From Panagrolaimus kolymaensis (lineage: Eukaryota > Nematoda > Chromadorea > Rhabditida > Panagrolaimidae): DNA of 64,000 nucleotides. Shown here piece by piece: positions 36,001 through 46,939 of this stretch (position 1 is its first letter; every line of letters starts with the position of its first letter). Location: positions 1,364,001-1,428,000 of the forward strand of contig JAJQJQ010000017.1 in the NCBI GenBank assembly GCA_028622995.1, given 5' to 3'. The notes under the pieces were generated by a model that ran no database searches, was not told where the DNA came from, and saw nothing but the letters and a program-made list of their open reading frames with translations. Both the position numbers and the translations under genes were made by a program.

Positions 36001-37502
36001 AAAGAAGATAAAAACCATAAATTGGAAGACGACCGACGGAATTATTACCTCAAAAATATTTTGTCCTTTATTTTTTTTATTTTTGAAAAATGATATTCTC
36101 AGAATATTTTTGCTTACTATTTTTTAAAACTACAAAACAGCAACAAAAAATTTAATATGGTATTTAAAATAAATGTAAAAACATCCGATTTTAAATGACA
36201 TAAATGAAGGAAATTTTTTTTGTTGATAAAAACAAAATCCCCAAAGTCCTCAATCACAATATGACCCATAAACTTTACATTTAAAAAAAAGAAATGAAAA
36301 ACAAAAGAATGTCAAAAATTGTTGTTGAAGTTTCAGAAAGAACAAAAGAATATCAAACAAAATAATTATATGTATATTCGAGTTTCAAACAAGACACAAC
36401 ATAGTAATTTTGTAATATTTTTTGTATCGTTTAAAAAAATTAAAAATTAATTATGCACACTGTATTCCATTTAGGTAATTCAAATGTTAAGAGATAAATT
36501 ATTTCGACATCACAACAGTCATTTATTTTTAAATGTGGGTTATTTAAATGATGTGATTTTATTACCATTAATATTTTCTTTTATTTGGAAATATACTTAC
36601 TAAATTTAGATAATTAAATGATAAACGCTACTATTTTTTATTTCAGACTCAAAAATATGTGTGGGAAGCTTTTTTGAACCCTACAAAGCTATTAAAATAT
36701 ATATTACTTTGTCTACCATAAATTTAAATTATGTAAATGTGTAATGATTAATAGAAGTTATAGTAACATCGACGTAATTTTATTCACTATAATAAAGGAA
36801 TTCACTTTCATACAGTATGTTTCAAGCTACATTTATTTGAAAATTAAAAAAACTTCTTTAAAAAACCACGGCAAAAGGAATCAACTAAATTCGAAATAAA
36901 TGTCAAATATCCAATGTGTGTGTTACTTTGAAAAAGTTTTTTTCTCATTACTTAAAATTTACAAATTAGGTAAATGAAGTGAAGGAGGAGGAGGCGACAA
37001 TTTGGGCTAGCAATTCATAAACAAAAAAGTATGACTGAGATTAGACTTCGAGTATTTTTTTTTCTGCAAAGTAAAATATTTAGTATATTTGCATTTTGTT
37101 TTTTCTTGAAAAACAATGTTTTTAATAACAGAGATGATGGCGAACTAGCTTATGACAAAGTAGCAAGCTAACTAAAGCCGATTCGGTGAAAAGGCTTATC
37201 ACAACAACAAAAAATACAGCTGCTTTTTTCATTGTTTACAACACTTTATCAAAATTACTCAGACACATTATTCGGACTTTTGATACAAATATTATTAATT
37301 TATAGTTAGTAAAAATGAATTGAAAAATACGGTAACATTGTTGTAAAAATGTCTGAAAATATCTTATTGAAAAAACCCCATAAGATGACAATAAAAATCT
37401 TAGCACGATAATGTTGAAAGCGTTTGAAAAAAATTTTGAAAAAAAAAATGAAAGAGAAGAAAAGGGTTTGTAATAGTTTTTTTTCCTCTCCAATTTACAA
37501 GA
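30008..37502. other. 7.5 kb gene-poor region
   Basis: No frame in this stretch has protein-like composition. The open frames at 32060-32338, 34406-34588 and 35800-36093 are Lys/Phe/Ile/Asn-rich, as random AT-rich DNA gives, and lack flanking splice signals that join to anything. One short palindromic element (33689-33751) is present. The region could hold ncRNA genes, distal promoters or 5' UTR exons of MED18, but I see no direct evidence. Confidence 0.5.
33689..33751. repeat. Short TTAA-flanked palindrome
   Basis: A 63-bp near-perfect palindrome flanked by TTAA at 33685-33688 and 33752-33755. The ends (AGGGACAAGACGATTTGATG) share AGGGAC and TTTGATGCCTTTT with the larger elements at 9289-9676. 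There is one mismatch between the arms. It looks like a minimal deletion derivative, or a solo-end fusion, of the same family. Confidence 0.82.
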
Positions 37503-38267
37503 ATGCAATCCACTGAATTAATGAATACTTCTGATGTTCCAGTTACTCGTTCAATACCTCAAGGAAATCACCAAGTGCTAGAAGCTGTTTTGCATGCTTC
37601 TATTCTCGACGAAAATGTTAATACTTTGCATGAACGGCTTCGTGGAGTTTGTGATCCTGTTTCTAAAGCTTTTGAAGAACATGAAATGGTATTTGCTTTG
37701 AGTGAGTTTTCATTTTTGAGATCTAACTGAACTTTAAAAATCCAATTTTAGAAACTCAAGGAAGTCCTGATATTCTCGTACATTTTCGTCGAAGGCTTCA
37801 TAATGAAGCTTCTCTATGGCATTGTCGATATGTTGGAGATCCAGTTTCTGAGGTTAATCTTGCTGCAGTTTGTCGACAGTCAACCGACTCAATAATATTT
37901 TCAAAAGATCTTATGGAATTTGTTAAAAGTATGGGATTACGGCTTGAATATGAATTTGTTGCACGTGGAAAAATTTTTACTTATGGTTCTATAAAAATTT
38001 TAATATTCAAAGTTTTGAACACTGAAAAAATTGGAAATTATAGTAATGATAATTTAAAGAAAGTATCGGATTCTCATTTAGTTGAAGCGTTAATTCCTGT
38101 TGAAAATGAAGAAACAATGAAATATTCAAAGAAATTGAAAGATTTTTGTGATCAATTAGCTCCGTAAGTTGTTGAATGTTTTATAGCAAATGTATATCGA
38201 AAACTTTTTTAGGCTTGTGAATTTCCGTAAAATTGATTATACTCAGCAATCTCGCGGCCCATTGTGA
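37503..38267 (+). CDS. Mediator complex subunit 18 (MED18)
   Basis: Three exons: 37503-37701, 37752-38163 and 38213-38267, giving 221 aa. Matches to animal MED18 run along the whole protein: VLEAVLHASILDENVNTL, LHERLRGVCDP, EEHEMVFALK, LWHCRYVGDP, LMEFVKSMGLRLEYEFVARG and PLVNFRKIDY at the C-terminus. MED18 sits in the Mediator head module with MED20 and MED8 and links activators to RNA polymerase II in the nucleus. Length is close to the human protein (208 aa). TBCA follows after 167 bp on the same strand, so the two may form an operon. Confidence 0.93.
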
Positions 38268-38418
38268 TTTTTCTTTTCTTTTTTTTTGTTATAAATATTT
38301 TGTTGAATGTACAAATAAATTTATTGCATTTTTTTCTTCTTCTGAAAATTCCTCTTTTACTGCAGTTTAAGCTGTAAAAATATTTATCTTATTTATTGCA
38401 ATTAAGGTTTATATCTTA

Positions 38419-38430
38419 TGTCTTTTCCAG
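38419..38430 (+). promoter_or_regulatory. Candidate trans-splice acceptor of TBCA
   Basis: A TCTTTTCCAG acceptor ends 4 nt before the TBCA ATG (38435). No partner donor that would join a coding exon is evident, and an upstream gene ends only 160 bp away. This fits spliced-leader addition to a downstream operon gene, but a cis 5' UTR intron is equally possible. Confidence 0.5.
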
Positions 38431-38434
38431 AATC

Positions 38435-38779
38435 ATGTCTGACCCTAAACTTCTCAAAGAACTTCAAATCAAGTCTAATATCGTCAAGCGACTGGTAAAG
38501 GAACATGGAATGTATGCTAAAGAAGCTGAAAAAGAAGCCGAAAAGATTAAGAAAGCCAAAGAAGATCCTTCAACTGATGAGTATAATTTGAAGAAAATGA
38601 ATGAAGTTTTGAGTGAAACTCGCGGCATGCTTCCTGTGGTTGCGCAAAAAGCTCATAAAGCTGCTAAAGAACTTCAAATGTTTTTGGAAGCAAATCAAGA
38701 ACCTCTTTCTGGAAGTGAACAATTTGAAAATGCTAATGCCGATGTTAAATCAGCCAATGATATTCCATTGTTTTATTAA
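38435..38779 (+). CDS. Tubulin-specific chaperone A (TBCA)
   Basis: A single exon of 114 aa. Family signature near the start: LQIKSNIVKRLVKEHGMYAKEAEKE, compared with the IKTGVVKRLVKE pattern of human TBCA, followed by helices ending LPVVAQKAHKAAKELQMFLE. TBCA is a three-helix bundle that holds beta-tubulin during dimer assembly in the cytosol. Length matches the family (~108 aa). The coding start follows an acceptor-like site by 4 nt. It converges with the FKBP15-like gene, whose stop lies 180 bp downstream. Confidence 0.93.
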   Translation: MSDPKLLKELQIKSNIVKRLVKEHGMYAKEAEKEAEKIKKAKEDPSTDEYNLKKMNEVLSETRGMLPVVAQKAHKAAKELQMFLEANQEPLSGSEQFENANADVKSANDIPLFY

Positions 38780-38958
38780 AAGCTTGTTGAACTTGTTTTG
38801 ATATTTAATGCTGATCACTCTCAGCTTTTCTATTGTTAACATTATTTTCTTGTAACACTTGGTTTTTATGAAGTATCTGTGTTTTTTTTTTGCAAGGGCT
38901 TTTATTTAATAAATTATTTGTGTAATGGAATGGTTAAAGATTCATGTTTTATAATTGC

Positions 38959-40365
38959 CTAAAGTTCAATTGCGGCTGAAATAAGTAATTTTTTAATTTC
39001 TGGTTTTGCTTCGGATGGGATAGTTGACGAAGCAACTATTTTCCCCCAAATGTCCATTGCAAATTCATATCGATCAGTTGAGGGAGCAGCATTTGAAGTA
39101 TTAGGCGATGGATTTGTGAGAAGTTTTTCAACCTAAAATGAATTTTTTTATATCCAGAGTTTTATATTTTCTCTCACCTTTGTTTCCAATTCAGAAAATC
39201 TCTTTTCAAAATCATCACGACGAAGGGAAGCTTTACGCTCGGCTGGCACAGGTTTCACGGATTCAACTGGACTTGGAGAAGATCTTGGAGGAGGTTCGGG
39301 TGTTGCGTCATCTGGATTTGGATTAACTTCAATTTCTTGGGGTTTGGGCTTTACAATTTCTGTTGGAAGTAATTGAATTCTACCAATCTTTGACATACGA
39401 GTATGAATTGTTGATGAAGCTGATGATACTGCTTCTTCAATGGGTAAAGGCGGTGGTGTGACATGACGAGAAAAGTCTTCATACCTATTAATTTAGAATA
39501 ACATTTTTATCGATTACAATATACATATACTACTTACGGTGAAGATTTCATTTTAAGTCTTTTGAGCTCAAAACAAATTCCAGTTCCATCAATCGCAACA
39601 ATAAACTTTGCGCCTGGTCTCTTTCCTTTAAATTCTTTAAAGAATGGGTCTTCTGAAAGTCTTTTAGCCTTTAATTTTAAATGTTTCGAATTTGTTGTTT
39701 GTTCAGGTAATTCTTTGAGTTCATTTTTTGAAAAATTGAATGTAAGTTGAGAAAATAATATGTGTGCATTCTCAACGCCTTCATCATCTCCATCTCCGTT
39801 GCTGAAAACTAAAGGTTCGATAACGTGTCGAGCACTAATAATAGCACAAAGCTTTGTATAAATATCAAAATCTGCCAAAAATCGTGAATGAATGTCATTT
39901 CCAACACAAATGGCAATCACATTTCCTATGGTTGAAAGTCGGCATGAAGCGAATGAGATGGAACATAGCATAGATCCATCTACAACGTCATCAAAACGAA
40001 GAACTTCTCCATTAACAACTGAGAGATAAACGGTGCGAGTGTTGAATTCTTTAAAATCAACTGGAATTGGTTCTCCAAGAGAGATTTCAGATGAACTAGG
40101 ACCACTGTAACGACGAACACGGGGTTTTGGAATGATGGGTTCTGGTTCGCGGATGGAAGAAGGATCGTAACGAAAATCCAATTCACTCACATATTGATTT
40201 TCTGGATTTTCATCTCCACCAAATAAAGCTGCTAAATTTCTGCCATCATTTCTAAAATATTTGATTTATAAATCTTTGGATTAAATAAATTTCTTCTTAC
40301 TGAGGTTCTTCATTGAAACCTGAAATTATTGAATACCCATTATTAGATGAAGGTCCGTTATCCAT
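38959..40365 (-). CDS. FKBP15/WAFL-like protein with degenerate FKBP region
   Basis: Four exons: 40365-40301, 40251-39538, 39484-39178 and 39132-38959, in phase, giving 419 aa. The N-terminal NLAALFGGDENPENQYV parallels the GARLASLFG.. start of FKBP15. RTVYLSVVNGEVLRFDDVV resembles its WH1-like segment. The following FNFSKNELKELPEQ to PGAKFIVAIDGTGICFELKRLK sits where FKBP15 has its FKBP fold, but key prolyl-isomerase residues are not evident. A Pro-rich linker (RMSKIGRIQLLP, PEPPPRSSPSP) and a short C-terminal helix follow. The long coiled coil of vertebrate FKBP15 is absent. FKBP15 acts in actin and endosome transport. The assignment rests on weak similarity from memory. Confidence 0.5.
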
Positions 40366-40849
40366 TCTTTTAAGAAAATCAAATTAATATTTATTGGAAT
40401 CTTTTTACAAAGTAGAGATGATTCAAAATGCTATCATATTTGTTATAAACATTTTATAGATCATTTATATGTATGTAAATATTTAAAAAATCTTGAAGCG
40501 ATTCATTTTTAATGCTATTCTTTAATTCTATTCTATTGTTTCTTACTACAACAATATCGTGAGTTTTTTTTGTTCAATTTTGGAAAAATTGAAAAAGAAA
40601 AAAGATAAACAAAACATATATATGTAATAACGTGAAGATAAAAAAGAGAATAGTTTGTCTCTTTCGAAAAACAGCCGTCTCAATCGAGGAACGGGGGAAT
40701 GCTCGATTATCGCAAAAAACGTACTTACCAGCTGAGAGCTTTTTGACTACTCCATTTTTGCCGTTCAATCGATTAAAACCAAATTTAAAACGATTTTTTA
40801 TTTTTGCGAAAAACAAAGAGGAAAGAAAAGAATAATAAGAAAATAAAAG
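40366..40849. promoter_or_regulatory. Bidirectional upstream region of FKBP15-like and KLHL20 genes
   Basis: 484 bp between two divergent start codons. The short stretch near 40660-40740 (ATCGAGGAACGGGGGAATG) is more GC-rich than its surroundings. No defined promoter element can be named. Confidence 0.35.
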
Positions 40850-43395
40850 ATGACAGCCACAGTGATGGATTTGGGTTCCTTATCACGTGGTATGTTTTTA
40901 ATTTCTATTAGGGATTGAAATTTAAAAATAAAAAGTTTCAGATTATGGCACATCATCGAGATCTTCCACTTCCACTGCATCGATAACATACAAATCCCCT
41001 GAATTAGCTCAAAGAGCTTTGATGACATTGAATAGTCTTCGACAAAATGACGCCCTATGTGATGTTACCTTAATAGTTGATGGAATTAAAATTAGAGCCC
41101 ATCGAATCTGGCTTGCTAGTTGTTCCCGATACTTTCAAGCCATGTTTACTAACCAAATGGCTGAAAGTCGCCAACGTATGTTTTCATCCTCTTTTGCAAA
41201 ATTCAAAATTCAATAAAAAAAATCTTAGAGGAAATTCAAATGATAGATATTGATGAACAGACATTGCAAACATTAATAGAATATTGTTATTGTGGCGAAA
41301 TAACAATAAATGAAAATAATGTACAACAATTACTCCCTGCCGCATGTTTATTACAAATTCATGAAATTCAAGATTTTTGCTGCGAATTTTTAAAAAAACA
41401 ATTGGATTCAACAAATTGTTTAGGAATTCGAAGCTTCGCTGACACCCATACATGTCGAGAACTTTTTAAAGTTGTGGATAAATTTATGAAATCTAACATG
41501 GAGGTAAGATACTCGCAATGCTGAATCTTCAAAAGTTCTAAGTCATTTGAATCAAATTTCGCTAATAAAATAAAAATTATAGGAAATCCTTCAATCCGAT
41601 GAATTTTTGCTACTTCCAATTCATTTGCTTTGCGAAATAATGAGCCATGATGAATTAGATGTAAATGAAGAACATGCTTTTAATGCTATTTTGAGTTGGG
41701 TTAAATTTGATTTAGAAACTCGAAAAGCTGAATTTCCCAAAGTTTGTCATTTTTTAATCTAAGACATTTTTTATAATTATTATGTTTCAGATTTTAGAAC
41801 ATATTCGACTTTCGCAATGTTCCAAACAATTTATTGTTTTAACAGTATCCCAAGATCCATTAATCAAAGAAGATGGTGCCGCACGAGATTTAGTGGATGA
41901 AGCTAAAAATTTTATGCTTCTTCCAACTGAGCGACCCTCAAACGAAAGATTTCGTCCTCGGATGCCAGCTCGTTATGGTCAACTTTTATTTGCCATTGGT
42001 GGATGGTGTAGTGTTAGGAATAACTATAACTAATATAAAGCAATAAACTAAAGCATGGATTTTAGGGCGATGCTCTTGCCGAAACTGAATGTATGGATTC
42101 TCGAACGGGTCAATGGAGAAGTGTGAAATCCATGTCAAAGAGGCGATGTGGAGTGGGCGTTGCTGTGCTTGATAAACAAATTTTTGCTTTGGGCGGTCAC
42201 GATGGCTCCAAATACTTAAAATGCGTGGAACGTTACGAGCCTTTGAGAAATCAATGGAGCAATGATGTCAAACCAACATCCACGAGTCGCACGAGTGTCG
42301 GAGTTGCGGTCATCGATGGCTTTTTGTATGCCATAGGTGGTCAAGATGGAGTTAGTTGTTTGGATATTGTTGAAAAATATGATCCAAATGTAAATCAATG
42401 GATTAAAGTTGCACCTATGAATTGTCGAAGATTGGGCGTTTCTTGTTCAGTTTTAAATGGATCGCTATATGCCGTAGGTGGAGCAGATGGAAATAATCCT
42501 TTAGACACTGTAGAAAGGTCATTTGAATTTTAAATTTCTTCAAAATGAATGCCAGATTTACAGATATGATCCTCGAACAAATTCTTGGATGAATGTAACA
42601 CCAATGAAAACTCGAAGGAAGCATCTTGGTTCAGCAGTTCTAAAAAATTGTTTATACGCGGTTGGTGGAAGAGCAGATAATTGTGAATTAAATACAGCTG
42701 AAAAATATGACCCCATTATGGATGCTTGGACTCCAGTTGTTTCTCTCAATAGTCGAAGATCGGGTGTAAGAATTTTTTTCTTCATTTTCAAAAACCAGTA
42801 TAGCCATTTTACCTATTATGTGAGCATGCCAAGTTGCTAATAAAGCGCAGTGGTTTGCACAAAAAAACCTGAAACAAAAAAGGTTCAATGTCACTTAGCT
42901 CTATGATGACTGTTTAGCCAATTCTGAGGATTCCTCCGTTGATTGAAACAAAAAACGAGAAGCGTAAATTTTCTGAGAGCTTTATAATAATTAAATAAAA
43001 TAACAATATTTTTTAATAATTAAATAAAATAACAATATTTTTTAATAATTAAAAAATTAATTTATTTTTAGGTTGGTTTGGCGGTTATAAATGAACAAAT
43101 TTATGCCATAGGAGGTTTCGATGGTTGTAGTTATTTAAAATCCATCGAAGTGTTGAATGAAGAAAGTCCAAGTTTGGATGATTTAACTGGTACTCCTCAT
43201 TGGAGAAGCGCCGGAAATATGAGATATCGACGCCTTGGAGGTGGATTTGGGGTTGGTTGTAAAATTTTATTTAACTCAAAATAACACAATTAACAACTTT
43301 AGGTTCTTGCAATGTCAAATGAAGAAATGATTGCTTGCCAAAATGCTACTGCCAATCCAGAAGCATCTCGAAGTTGCTTTGTTGATTTATCATAA
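40850..43395 (+). CDS. BTB-BACK-Kelch protein, KLHL20 type
   Basis: Nine exons: 40850-40889, 40942-41175, 41229-41503, 41583-41741, 41791-42012, 42066-42517, 42564-42765, 43072-43251 and 43303-43395. They sum to 618 aa with all phases closed. Domains: BTB (residues ~45-145; [20 protein letters not shown]), BACK (~150-290; [13 protein letters not shown]), then six Kelch repeats (~320-590) such as [55 protein letters not shown] and [12 protein letters not shown]. These blades match human KLHL20 (609 aa) almost word for word. KLHL20 is a CUL3 ubiquitin-ligase substrate adaptor. One donor is the less usual GTTAGG (42013) and another GTTGGT (43252). Intron 42766-43071 holds a 30-bp tandem repeat. 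Confidence 0.95.
42985..43050. repeat. Tandem repeat, ~30 bp unit x 2.2
   Basis: The AT-rich unit beginning TAATAATTAAATAAAATAAC is repeated head to tail twice, with a partial third copy, inside a KLHL20 intron just before its acceptor. It is probably replication slippage. Confidence 0.75.
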
Positions 43396-44991
43396 TTTAA
43401 GCATTCCAATCAATTTTAAAATAATAAATTTTTAACGTTTCTTTGTATATTTTTTGGATAAATATAATTTTCATTGTTTTCTTTCTTTTTCATTTTAATG
43501 CAATTATTTTTAAGAAATTTTGTACATAAAATAATATAAGAAGTGTTAAAAATGTTTGCTTTTTTTAGTGAAAGCCAAGCAAGAAGAAGAAAAAAAAAGG
43601 GTTGGACCTTAGCGATTGCGCTTTGGCTGGCAGCCAAAAAGCGATATTATATTTTTTGGCGGGAATAAAAATCGGTGGCTGCGTCTTTACAATAACAACA
43701 AAAAAAATATAAGAAGAGGTCATCGAAGATAAAGACCGTGTCTCAGCTTGGACACACCAGGAGTCTCTTCTATCTCAGCGGGGAAGAATTTTTTATGGTC
43801 AAGGATGAACTTCATCATCATCAATGTTAAATAAAAAATCACTGATAAATTTAGTGTCAAAATTTTTTTCACTTTGATTTTTTTATCCAACACAATAGTT
43901 TTTTACGTTTCTGATTGATGACTTTTTTAGTGAAAATTATTGCGCATTTGGAAGTATTTTTTTGTTTAAATTTATTTAGACTTCTAAAGTTTAAAATCGA
44001 ACAAAATTGCAAACATAAAAATTATTAATAATGTTTTTTTTTATCCCATTCTGATATTATTTTCATAGAAAATCCAAGCTGACAATTGTTTTATCCTTGA
44101 ATGAATCATTTTCATTTTAGTTCTCCCTCTTATTTTCCCCATTTCTTTTTCTCCTTCTGACCATTGCACATTAACTCAATGGGCCCAACGACGATAATGA
44201 AAAGCGAAAAAAAATATAAATGGAAATGACAATGTTGGGAGAGAGAACGACCGCGCGAAGTGGGATTGTTTCAGACGATCGAGGCTCTTTTTCTCATTTT
44301 TTTTGTGAATAACAACAGCGGCGACAAACGACAACCACGATGGCGCAGTGCCATCCATCGACCTCGATAGTGCCAATGCTGCTGCTTTTTTTCTTTCTTC
44401 CTTTTTTTCTCTTCACTTTCGATCCTCGTATTCAACATTGGTTCGTTGCGCACAAGCCAAGCGGACTTTGCTTTTTTCTCTTGTTTTTTTTTTGGCGGGA
44501 ATCAAACCATCGCGTGCCCTTCAAACCCTATTAAAATTCTTTTAATTTTTCCCTAAAAAGGTCTCTATATTTTTAAATAATTTTTACGTGTTCATCACTT
44601 TTGAAAACCTTTTGTTATGCAAATCTTCAACAAAAAATTTGCTTTTAGTTGCATCTTTTGTTTGATGCGTGCTTTTTTAAAAAGCAAAAGAACCTAAACT
44701 CAGAGGGTCAAACAATAGCGAGTTTTACGAAAAGCATACTTTTCAAGCTTCTATGTTTTGTTTTTGCGCTGAAGCAAGAGGGGATATTTTTTTCGAACAA
44801 GGCTCCTCATTTTTCAAGCATACACTCCCTCCTCCTTCTTTCTTTATTTCTTTTTTTTCTTTTCCCGTGACCACTAGCGAGCGCCCAAGCAAACAGTCTA
44901 TAACGATTGCATTTTTATTTACACTTTTTTTAGACGGACGTTCAAATATTTTAAAAAATTTATTGTAGGCGCCAGTGGTATTAAAAAAAAG
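43396..44991. other. Gene-free stretch between KLHL20 and a membrane-protein gene
   Basis: About 1.6 kb. It holds scattered GC-richer patches (43610-43790, 44230-44380) but no frame I can support. Open frames there are Phe/Leu/Ser-rich products of poly-T runs. The last part probably contains the 5' UTR of the gene at 44992; a TTTATTGTAG acceptor lies about 22 nt before its ATG. Confidence 0.45.
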
Positions 44992-45971
44992 ATGGCGCGC
45001 AGTCGCTCAACCAGTCGTTCCCGAGCCAATCAAAAATCGCCATCCAAGAGTCCTGCCGGCAAAAGAGGACGAAAAGCTGCCGGTGCTGCTTCTGCTTCAC
45101 CAGCTCGTAAAGCTTCACCTGGAAGAAAAGCTTCACCCGGTAGAGCTCCTAAGACCCCAAGATCTGTTGGTCGTCCAAAAACTCCTACAACCACTGCCAC
45201 ATCAGCATCTGCTTCAAGAAGCCGGTCTCGTAGTTCCACTTCAAGAGCGACACCCAAAACAGCTCCAGCTGAAACAGGTCGTACCAAGTCTCCCGTTCGT
45301 TCCAAACAAAAGAAGGAAAGTCATGAAAGCCGAGTTCATACTCCAGAAATTCGTCATCGTCGTACTCCTTCTCCCATTTTCAGCAGCACTCGGCCTCGAC
45401 GAGCTGCTGCAATTGCTGCAAATCGTGAATTAATGGGAACTGAATCATCTCGACTTTTAACTTATAGAAAAGTTGAACCCATTAAAAGCAAAGGTATTTT
45501 ACCTGACATTCATTGGCCAACATGGAGTAGAGGAATTCGAAATCATTTCCGCCGCAACTCTACTTTCTATTCAGTTCTTACTACCATTCTTCTCACGGCG
45601 CTTATTTCATATTTTCTTGGTCGTAAAATTCAAAAGCAGTTGCATCACATTCAACGAGCTCTCGTTGATATTTATGAAGAGCAGCGTCAACGATTAGAGT
45701 AAGTTTTTTTATATTAAACTTCTTCAGCACCATATTGACTAAGTATAAAACTTTTATGGTTTTTTGCTTAGTATTTTTCCACATTCTGCCTTTCACTAAA
45801 ATTTCTTTTCACAAGCTAACCATTTCTTATTCTTCCAGTACATATTGGGAATCGTCAGCAGAAAAGGCCGCTCAAGCACACGATCCCGTACCGCCTTCAC
45901 CACATCGAGAGCCAGCAGCCCATAGGCCACCTAATCCTCATATTCCTGTAGTTGAAAAACAAAAACTTTAA
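44992..45971 (+). CDS. Basic RS/SP-rich single-pass membrane protein
   Basis: Two exons: 44992-45698 and 45839-45971, in phase, giving 279 aa. Residues 1-150 are Arg/Ser/Pro/Ala/Lys-rich (MARSRSTSRSRANQKSPSK, KASPGRKASPGRAPKTPRS, VGRPKTP). A single hydrophobic segment follows near residues 190-210 (FYSVLTTILLTALISYFLG), then a short helical and Pro-rich tail. The basic RS/SP-rich head next to one transmembrane helix resembles the nucleoplasmic arm of inner nuclear membrane proteins such as LBR or LAPs. That placement is inference; no family was recognised. A candidate alternative last exon lies at 46329-46380. Confidence 0.75.
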
Positions 45972-46939
45972 CATACTTTTTTCTGAAAGCTATAAACTTT
46001 GCAATCAATTGCAGTGTCAAAAAATAATAGTGCCTCTTTTTTTATCATTTCACTTTTCTTGCACTCATGTATTTGCGACTCTGCTTTTGATTCAATTTTT
46101 TTTGCTTTTACAGACCTCGGACATCGTATCTCGCATCCTTTTTCAAAAAGCAGTAAACTCAATCAAAACTCCAAACATATTCTTCCATGGTGGTTTCTAT
46201 GGCATTTAATAAATATCCCTTTCCTTTCTTTAGTTTATTTTCCTTAATTTGTTAAATTTCTTGATAACTTTTACCCTTAATTTTCTTTTATCATTTTATT
46301 ATAAACTTAAATTTTTTTTAAACTTTAGGAAGCCTCCTCCTGACATTGTCAAGAAGATCCTTTCCGGCGAAATACGGTAGTGTAATTGTTTTTTTCATTG
46401 TTAAAAAAAGATATCGATGCGATTCGCTGGACGATTTGCGCCCATGTGTTTCATAACTGTCTATCTTATTCCAGCTGAAATTCCTCAACTTAATTATAAC
46501 TGCCAAATGATGTTTATACTCGATTTTTTTAAATATTAATCTCATTTAAGCTCTTCATTTTTCTTATTTTTTTTACCACTCAAAACATTGACTCCATGTC
46601 ATTGGTTCTCAAAAAATGTTGCCTTCTCTTTCTATTCTTCTTTTTTTAACTGCTAACTTTTTTTTAAACTTACTTTTTTTTATTTTACAGTGTGTTATTT
46701 TTTTTTTATTATTTATAACTTCTTACTTTTTGCTTTTACCAAACTTTAATTGTATGTATTTACTTGAATTTGATTTGAAAAATTGTGAAAATGAATCATA
46801 AAAAAAGACAAAAAGATTTAGTAAATCTTCATGAAAACAAATTCATATTTTCTTTTTAGTTTGATCCTCGAAAGTCATTATTATGAAAGGTTTATTGATA
46901 AAAAAGCGAATAACGAAATTCAACAAGAAGGTTTCAATC
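45972..46939. other. Intergenic region with candidate alternative 3' exons
   Basis: T-rich sequence between two convergent genes. At 46329-46380 a TTTAG acceptor opens a phase-matching frame that, joined to the 45698 donor, adds a 17-residue tail ending KKILSGEIR and a TAG. A weaker alternative lies at about 46113. Nothing else was recognised. Confidence 0.35.

Noticed and set aside
35800..36093. 97-aa plus-strand frame
   Set aside because: Low-complexity Lys/Phe/Asn content and no coding context.
43720..43800. GC-richer patch considered as a small RNA gene
   Set aside because: No box C/D, H/ACA, spliced-leader or snRNA signature was recognisable.
44975..45433. Long plus-strand frame rich in Leu/Lys/Gln overlapping the RS-rich membrane-protein gene
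   Set aside because: It is a frame-shifted shadow of the 44992 gene; only that frame gives RS/SP repeats, a membrane helix and a phase-matching next exon.
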